Notes under the pieces: model-generated | Databases searched by the model: none | The model's input: only the letters and a program-made list of their open reading frames with translations | Told to the model about the DNA's origin: nothing | Part shown: positions 6,724 to 11,915 of the stretch, one piece after another | How positions within the stretch are numbered: position 1 is the first letter of the stretch | Layout: every line of letters begins with the position of its first letter | Position numbers and translations under genes: made by a program | Source of the DNA: JAQVUB01 sp033809415 | GTDB taxonomy: Bacteria > Verrucomicrobiota > Lentisphaeria > Oligosphaerales > Oligosphaeraceae | Length of the DNA: 11,915 nt | Assembly (NCBI GenBank): GCA_033809415.1 | Contig: JAPXLT010000136.1 | Coordinates: 1 to 11,915 of the forward strand | Direction of reading: 5' to 3'

Positions 6724-7512
6724 ATGAAGAAGTCATTATTTGTGCAGCAGGCTTTTTTCCGGTATGCCAAGCTCCGTTTTCATGTATTCTTCACTTTAAT
6801 AGAACTGCTCGTGGTTATTGCGATCATAGCGATTTTGGCTTCGATGCTTCTGCCGGCTTTGAGCGCTGCAAGAGCCAAAGCGCAAACGATCACCTGCGTC
6901 AACCAGCTTCGTCAAATCGGCACGGGTATAGCCTTTTATCAGGATGACAACAACGATTTTTATCCTTTCACCAGTGATACAGCCAATTACAGCTGGCAGA
7001 TACATATTTTGAAGTACCTCAGCGGGAAAACCTATAATCAACTTGCGACACTCCGGTCATATCTCAATTCCAATCCGCCCAAGTATCTGGATCAAATCCG
7101 CATTTTGGTCTGCCCTTCAAACAGGGCCTTGTCAACATTCAATCAATACAATCCAGGCCTCTGGCGTTACATTGGCAATTACGTCTGCAATCATCACATT
7201 ATACGTCAGGAACTCTCTTACACGGCATACAATTATCACAGTACCTGCCTTGTGACTGAAATCAAGCATCCTGGCCAAGTCGGCGTGGTCTGGGACGGCG
7301 GAGGACCTTATACTTCCGGAGCAGACACCGGTGCATTCAACGGAATTACATTCGGCAAAACAACAAATGTGACCGGAAGGCATCACAATTTGTCAACAAA
7401 TATCCTTTTTTGCGATGGGCATGTCCTTTCCGGCGCACGTCAAAATCCTACTTTGCCCATGTACATCAACTCCCAAAACTATCTGTGCGACTGGACAGTC
7501 ACGCTCAAGTAG
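6724..7512 (+). CDS. Prepilin-like (type II secretion/type IV pilin N-terminal) H-x9-DG protein
   Basis: A 262-residue protein with a positively charged leader, then FTLIELLVVIAIIAIL (23-38) with the key Glu27 at position +5 of the expected mature pilin, and a hydrophobic helix to about residue 46. The globular part has C58 in TCVNQLRQIG, C130 in LVCPSN and a C-terminal H-x9-DG motif (H221, D231, G232). This is the architecture of the large DUF1559-like family that is strongly expanded in Lentisphaerota and Planctomycetota. Such proteins are probably membrane-anchored or assembled as pseudopilins; their function is not established. The residue before the usual cleavage point is Phe22 rather than Gly, which as I recall is common in lentisphaeral members. 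It lies 51 bases after the isomerase-like gene and 156 bases before the lyase-like gene, on the same strand. Confidence 0.92.
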   Translation: MKKSLFVQQAFFRYAKLRFHVFFTLIELLVVIAIIAILASMLLPALSAARAKAQTITCVNQLRQIGTGIAFYQDDNNDFYPFTSDTANYSWQIHILKYLSGKTYNQLATLRSYLNSNPPKYLDQIRILVCPSNRALSTFNQYNPGLWRYIGNYVCNHHIIRQELSYTAYNYHSTCLVTEIKHPGQVGVVWDGGGPYTSGADTGAFNGITFGKTTNVTGRHHNLSTNILFCDGHVLSGARQNPTLPMYINSQNYLCDWTVTLK

Positions 7513-7529
7513 AGAGTTCCATCCGCTTG

Positions 7530-7547
7530 CTTGGCGACCTTGGCGTC
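7530..7547. repeat. Two-unit CTTGGCGAC/CTTGGCGTC nonamer
   Basis: Two adjacent 9-base units, CTTGGCGAC (7530-7538) and CTTGGCGTC (7539-7547), just after the prepilin-like gene. With only two units it is short, but the unit type and intergenic position match the other 9-mer families here. Confidence 0.65.
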
Positions 7548-7581
7548 TGTGTGGTTGTACAGCGTTAAGTTAAGAGTATTG

Positions 7582-7651
7582 CCCTGCCCCCTGCACCCTG
7601 CACCCTGCACCCTGCCCCCTGCACCCTGCACCCTGCACCCTGCACCCTATC
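7582..7651. repeat. Array of 10 CCCTGCA-type heptamers before the lyase-like gene
   Basis: Ten contiguous 7-base units: CCCTGCC, CCCTGCA x3, CCCTGCC, CCCTGCA x4 and a terminal CCCTATC. The same terminal unit ends the array at 1-119. The array stops 6 bases before the GGAG ribosome binding site and so lies in the likely 5' untranslated region or promoter-proximal DNA. G-runs are on the template strand of the downstream gene. Confidence 0.95.
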
Positions 7652-7657
7652 TCCCAT

Positions 7658-7661
7658 GGAG
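7658..7661 (+). promoter_or_regulatory. Ribosome binding site of the lyase-like gene
   Basis: GGAG lies 7 bases before ATG 7669. It starts only 6 bases after the last heptamer, so the repeat reaches almost to the translation start. It also overlaps an out-of-frame ATG at 7656. Confidence 0.7.
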
Positions 7662-7668
7662 TTCTTGA

Positions 7669-10600
7669 ATGAAGTTTTCATCGTTTGCCATCATATTGAT
7701 GTTATTGTGCCCCGCCATTGCTTTCAGCGTTGTAAAGTTAGATATCGACGGGCGTGAAATGGGTATTCCCGTCTCTGAGGGAAATGCCAGTGAGGGGCTG
7801 GCACCCCGGCATCCCGAATGGGCAAAGCCGTCCGAGCAATACCTGATTTTTGCAATTTCGCGCAGGGCACCCTCTGAATGGACAAAGTATCATTGCACGT
7901 TCATTCCAGGCAGGAATGGCGAAGTAGATGTCTCGCGCAGGGGACTATCCAGCCAGCCTGAAATCAACCACTGGGTGTTATACCGGAATTTCCAGGTCAC
8001 TGGAGCTGATGTCATCCTCCATCGGACTGCGGAAGTCAATAGGATGACTTCCGATCCTGGCATCGTGCGAGCCGCCCATTATCACGGAATCGTAGATACC
8101 CTCGCGGTCAAGGCAGGCCAGCCTGTCACTCTGGAATTTGAAGCGATGCGGGGAACCACTGAAGATGCTACAAAGCATTCCGATGAAGAGAAAAAGCTTC
8201 CGGCAAAGCCGCCATCAAACCGGAGAGCCTTGCGGGTAGTCGTGGATGGAACTTCAGCCGGCATTCATTTGAAGCAAGAAGCAACAAATGCTGATTTTCA
8301 AATGGAAGACGATACATCAAGCAACGAAGCACTGCCGATGCGCCTGTCGTTTTTCACTCCCCGTACAGTCGGCGCATCCTGGGAAAAATATCAACTTTCT
8401 TTCACCCCTGACCTGAGTGGCGATATTGCCATCCAGCGGCAGGATCGTCACTCAGATTACAATACATTGAACTGGATTGAATTCCGCAATTTCAAGGTCA
8501 CCGGTGGAACATTGCGGCGTCACCGCATAGCTCCAGTCAATATCACCTCCGATCCCCAAATCGAACGAGGCGCATACCGTGCCCCAATTTATGATCTCGT
8601 AACCGTTGAATCCCACAAAACAGTTCACATCGAGTTCGAGGCAAGAGCCGGAGAGTCCGAACCATATGAGACATATCCGGCAAAGGACTTCTGGCTCAAG
8701 CAACCGGAATACAAAATTGCCTGGCAGGATCACACCATACAACTCCTTGCTCCCGAAGATAAAGGAGCGACATTCGCTATTTACAAAGGCCATCAGGGAT
8801 ACGCTGATCTGACCAAGACGCTGATCAAAAATCCAACCGGAAATCCCTCTTCATTGGATAAAGTTTCCATACCGGTGGAAATCCAGGAGGAAGACGGAAT
8901 TGCCCGCACAGCAGAAATCCGCTTCGGATTCCCATTGCCTGAAACAAAATTCCAGAGTCTGGAAAACTTGAAAGTGCTTTCACCATCCGGCAGCGAAGTC
9001 CCCGCCCAGTTTTCTGCCATCGGCTTCTGGCCAGACCAATCGATCAAATGGGCATTAATTCAATTCATGGCACCCCTGAAAGCTCGAGAAAGCGCCGTTT
9101 TTCGGATAGAGGCCGGTAAAGGTGTCACCCGGTCGATGCCAGTAAACTCTCCTCTTGTAGTCACTGAAAATGCCGGTGGTTTCAATGTTTCCACAGGTTC
9201 ATTGAGTTGCTGCATCGTCAAGGATTCCTCCGCCTTTGCTGATCAGATCCGCATCAATGATAAGAACTTCGGATCGCTTACGCCATATCTGCTCGACGAA
9301 AACAGCAAACCAGCCAAAGCAAAACATAAACGGATTTCGATTGAAGAACAGGGTGCCCTCGCCGTCACCTTCCGCATCGATGGTGAATTCATCGGAGACC
9401 GAAGACCTGCAAGCTACACGGTACGCCTGCGATTCTTTGCGCACTCGAACAGTGTCAGAATCGTTTTTACCTACCGCGCAAATGACCTCTCCAATGAAAT
9501 GAATGACCTGAAAGCGCTCTCATTGAAACTAACATGCGGCAAAGGAACGATGACTTCTGGAGTGGCAAGGATTTTCCAGCCGGATGACACGATCTTTTAT
9601 CTCGATTCCGAAGTAAACGAGGGATTCATGCCGGAGACCGGACTCTTCGCATCACTCAACGGAAATATCGCTTTCGGGCTTGCCGACGCCGGTAAACGTT
9701 ACCCTAAGGCATTTGCTGCAACCAATGAAGGACTGGACATCCAGCTGCTGCCGGAACAGCCTTCCAATGATTTTAATTCACATCTGCCAGGCTACCTGCG
9801 CTTCCCATTCTGTTCCGGAAAGTATCGCCTGATGGCCGGCATGAATTTTACTGAAGAAATCTTTTTCGACTTCGACGGAAACCCGCTTTCGGCAAAAGAA
9901 ATCATTCCTGTGGTTGACCGTGCCTGGCATGCCACAACCAGAGCACTCCCCGGAGTCTCAAACGATGACCTTTTGTCTCCATTTGATAACCGTGCCCTGG
10001 AAGCATTTTATGAACATCTCAAGCTTAAACAGGCGCAACGAGAATACGGTTTCCTGAACTGGGGAGACTGGTTCGGCGAGAGAAACGGCGGAAACTGGGG
10101 CAACAATGAATATGATTTCGCATATGGACTCTTTGCTCTATTTGCCCGAACTGGAAACCGGGACGTTTATCGCCTGGCCATGGCAGCCGCCAGACATCAG
10201 TCGGATGTCGATATCATCCACGCAACTCCATTCCAGGAATTTCTGGGTGGCAATCATATGCACTGCGTAGGGCATACCGGGCTGCGCTACGAATCCAACC
10301 AGGGTCCCAAACCGTGGTTTGGAGGACAACAGGGATATGCAAATCCAGCCAATGGACACTCCTGGTGTGGAGGCATGTTCACGGCATGGCTTCTGGCCGG
10401 CAAAGCCGACATCGCCGAATCGGCTCTGTTGCTGGCCGATCACTTCAAAAAAGGCTCTGTCAAACCATACCAGAACCGAGGTAACCCCCGCAGCCATGCC
10501 TGGATGCTGGAAGGACTTCTGCAAGCCTTCGAGGCAAGCGGAGACCCTGAATACCTGAAAGCCGCCACCCTAGTCGCTGATAGTTTTTTTAAGGTTCAGA

Positions 10601-11763
10601 ACTTCGAAAAGGGGGGCGCATGGGCTTACAAACTCCCGGCAGGCTATGCCAGCGGGCACCCGGATGCGTTCGGCAACTCCTGCTTCCAAATGGGCATTGT
10701 CGCACAGGCTCTTCATCATTATGCCAGACACGCAAAACGTCCGGAACTCAACAAGAATCTCTCAGCGATCGCCAACTGGCTTCGTACCACCTGGGAACCT
10801 TCCGCGATTGGCTGGCCTTATGTCGCGCTCTGGGATAGCACTGCACTTTGGGTACCGGGTTCCGTTCTCAACATGCTGATTCTTCCGGGTGCCTATGCCG
10901 ACGGTCATCCGGACGGCTTTGAAATTGTTCAGACCGCTCTTCGCTTCAGCATGCTCAAAGGACTGCCCATAAACGGAATCGGCAAAGACCTAGCCTTGAA
11001 TCTCGTTTTTGCTCCCACTCTTTTTGAAATGATAAAACAATCGCCAAATAACTTTACCTACAGCAAAGAACTTTTTTTCCAAGAACGAAGCACAGCTCCT
11101 CGCCGACTGCAATTGCGTGGGCCGGATCGCAAGGAACTCGAGATCGTGCTGCATGCTGATCAAGCCACCCTTTTCCTCGAGCGGGATTTTTACAACCGCC
11201 GCCCCAATGGGAAAAGCACTTTTTCCTATCGTCTGCTTGATCCAAACGAATCTGCCATTGCAAGTTACGATGGTGCCGTCGAAGAGAAAAAAATGCGGCA
11301 CAGTATTCCTCTTCAAGGGAAACCCGGTGATCTATTTAACCTCGTCATTGATGATGACATGAGCAGCTTCTGGAATGCCGACACCGGAAAGGATGCTGTC
11401 GTTCGTGTGAAACTCGTACCCGGTTCACAATTCGCCAGAGGCTTCCCACTCTTCTTCAAATTGAAAGTCCCACGCGGAACAAAAGCCTTTACTGTATGCG
11501 CAAAAGCATCCCATCCGGGATATTATGGGGTGATCCTTGTAGACGGCACCGGAAAAATAATCGCTTTCGAAAATCGTAAAAATACGCTTACCTTGCTCCC
11601 CTGGCTTGAAAAAACATCTCCCGAGGAACAGGGGATTTCCCTGACCATACCCGTTCATAATTCCGACCTTGAACAGACCTTCTCGCTCCTTACCTGGTCA
11701 CAGGGAGATATCGGGCTAAGCCTCGAAGGAATCCCACCCTACTTGGAATATACTGCAAAATGA
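7669..11763 (+). CDS. Exported exo-rhamnogalacturonan lyase-like (PcRGLX/YetA-type) protein with duplicated N-terminal modules
   Basis: A 1364-residue protein. Residues 1-18 are a signal peptide ending in AIA, so it is exported. Two tandem beta-rich modules follow (about 45-160 and 210-326). They share WxKY (W71/W238), RNFxVTG (106/273), TSDP (127/293) and EFEA (156/322) at nearly identical spacing and are probably carbohydrate-binding. From about 395 a PcRGLX-like first domain is recognisable (RFGFPLPE 418-425; WPDQSIKWALIQF 454-466), then a beta-sandwich to about 745. An alpha/alpha toroid runs from about 770 to 1125 (NWGDWFGER 797-805, NWGNNEYD 809-816, GHSWCGG 896-902). A C-terminal beta-sandwich ends in GIPPYL (1354-1359), a motif I associate with PVC glycan enzymes. 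The family suggests exolytic cleavage of rhamnogalacturonan or a related polymer; the assignment is by motif recall, and the substrate and exact catalytic residues are not proven. Confidence 0.75.
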   Translation: MKFSSFAIILMLLCPAIAFSVVKLDIDGREMGIPVSEGNASEGLAPRHPEWAKPSEQYLIFAISRRAPSEWTKYHCTFIPGRNGEVDVSRRGLSSQPEINHWVLYRNFQVTGADVILHRTAEVNRMTSDPGIVRAAHYHGIVDTLAVKAGQPVTLEFEAMRGTTEDATKHSDEEKKLPAKPPSNRRALRVVVDGTSAGIHLKQEATNADFQMEDDTSSNEALPMRLSFFTPRTVGASWEKYQLSFTPDLSGDIAIQRQDRHSDYNTLNWIEFRNFKVTGGTLRRHRIAPVNITSDPQIERGAYRAPIYDLVTVESHKTVHIEFEARAGESEPYETYPAKDFWLKQPEYKIAWQDHTIQLLAPEDKGATFAIYKGHQGYADLTKTLIKNPTGNPSSLDKVSIPVEIQEEDGIARTAEIRFGFPLPETKFQSLENLKVLSPSGSEVPAQFSAIGFWPDQSIKWALIQFMAPLKARESAVFRIEAGKGVTRSMPVNSPLVVTENAGGFNVSTGSLSCCIVKDSSAFADQIRINDKNFGSLTPYLLDENSKPAKAKHKRISIEEQGALAVTFRIDGEFIGDRRPASYTVRLRFFAHSNSVRIVFTYRANDLSNEMNDLKALSLKLTCGKGTMTSGVARIFQPDDTIFYLDSEVNEGFMPETGLFASLNGNIAFGLADAGKRYPKAFAATNEGLDIQLLPEQPSNDFNSHLPGYLRFPFCSGKYRLMAGMNFTEEIFFDFDGNPLSAKEIIPVVDRAWHATTRALPGVSNDDLLSPFDNRALEAFYEHLKLKQAQREYGFLNWGDWFGERNGGNWGNNEYDFAYGLFALFARTGNRDVYRLAMAAARHQSDVDIIHATPFQEFLGGNHMHCVGHTGLRYESNQGPKPWFGGQQGYANPANGHSWCGGMFTAWLLAGKADIAESALLLADHFKKGSVKPYQNRGNPRSHAWMLEGLLQAFEASGDPEYLKAATLVADSFFKVQNFEKGGAWAYKLPAGYASGHPDAFGNSCFQMGIVAQALHHYARHAKRPELNKNLSAIANWLRTTWEPSAIGWPYVALWDSTALWVPGSVLNMLILPGAYADGHPDGFEIVQTALRFSMLKGLPINGIGKDLALNLVFAPTLFEMIKQSPNNFTYSKELFFQERSTAPRRLQLRGPDRKELEIVLHADQATLFLERDFYNRRPNGKSTFSYRLLDPNESAIASYDGAVEEKKMRHSIPLQGKPGDLFNLVIDDDMSSFWNADTGKDAVVRVKLVPGSQFARGFPLFFKLKVPRGTKAFTVCAKASHPGYYGVILVDGTGKIIAFENRKNTLTLLPWLEKTSPEEQGISLTIPVHNSDLEQTFSLLTWSQGDIGLSLEGIPPYLEYTAK

Positions 11764-11780
11764 ATACTCGACCGTGGCAA

Positions 11781-11915
11781 CAACCCTATAAAATTTCGTA
11801 CTTCTTGCCAAACTTCTTGTTTTTTGTGAAAGATTTTTATGGACGATGGACAGGGACAGGAATGGACACGATGGACGGAATGGACAAGAATGGACTGCTG
11901 AATGGACAATGGACT
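11781..11915. repeat. Modular intergenic repeat element, copy 3 (runs off the window)
   Basis: After the lyase-like stop codon, CAACCCTATAAAATTT (11781-11796) matches a box that in copy 1 lies near the tail (3602-3620). It is followed directly by the head TTTCGTACT (11794), the T-rich AAAGATTTTT stretch as in copy 2, and the degenerate ATGGAC units. Two AATGGAC heptamers (11901-11914) start the perfect tract at the window edge. Orientation is the same as copies 1 and 2. Confidence 0.9.

Noticed and set aside
7702..7710. Lipoprotein lipobox at Cys14 of the lyase-like protein
   Set aside because: The residue before Cys is Leu, not Gly/Ala/Ser, and a better signal peptidase I site (AIA at 16-18) follows.
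10138..10524. Minus-strand 128-residue frame within the lyase-like gene
   Set aside because: It is a shadow of the toroid-domain coding sequence with no family features.

Overview
The window looks like a chromosomal segment of a PVC-superphylum bacterium, most likely a member of Lentisphaerota (Victivallis-type). This is inferred from the prepilin-like protein at 6724-7512, which has an FTLIELLVVIAIIAIL helix with no Gly before it and a C-terminal H-x9-DG motif. A very large secreted polysaccharide-degrading protein ending in a GIPPYL motif and a lone sugar isomerase-like TIM barrel fit the same group. No taxonomic marker gene is present, so the assignment is an inference.

Layout. Positions 1-119 are an uninterrupted array of 17 heptamers that runs into the stop codon of a minus-strand SWIM-SNF2 helicase (115-3321). 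Positions 3343-3653 hold copy 1 of a modular intergenic repeat element. A minus-strand malic enzyme follows (3677-4999), with a possible promoter and operator upstream. Copy 2 of the element lies at 5158-5561. A plus-strand group then follows: a sugar phosphate isomerase/epimerase-like TIM barrel (5683-6672), a prepilin-like H-x9-DG protein (6724-7512), and a 1364-residue exported protein resembling exo-rhamnogalacturonan lyases (7669-11763). A second heptamer array (7582-7651) sits directly before the ribosome binding site of the last gene. Copy 3 of the element begins at 11794 and runs off the window.

Function. The plus-strand genes read as a small glycan-use locus: an exported enzyme cleaves a pectin-like polymer outside the cytoplasm, a cytoplasmic isomerase-type protein could process a released sugar, and a pseudopilin-like surface protein accompanies them. 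The malic enzyme is central metabolism (malate to pyruvate). The SNF2 protein is a chromatin-remodeller-like ATPase with no obvious partner here.

The most unusual content is intergenic. Almost all space between genes is built from 7-mer and 9-mer tandem repeats: CCCTTCA, CCCTGCA, GATGGAC, CCGATCCGA-type, CTTGGCGAC-type and TTTTCCGTG-type. They are arranged in a recurring order and vary in unit number between copies. Substitutions between copies 1 and 2 hint that part of the element may be, or may once have been, a short coding sequence.
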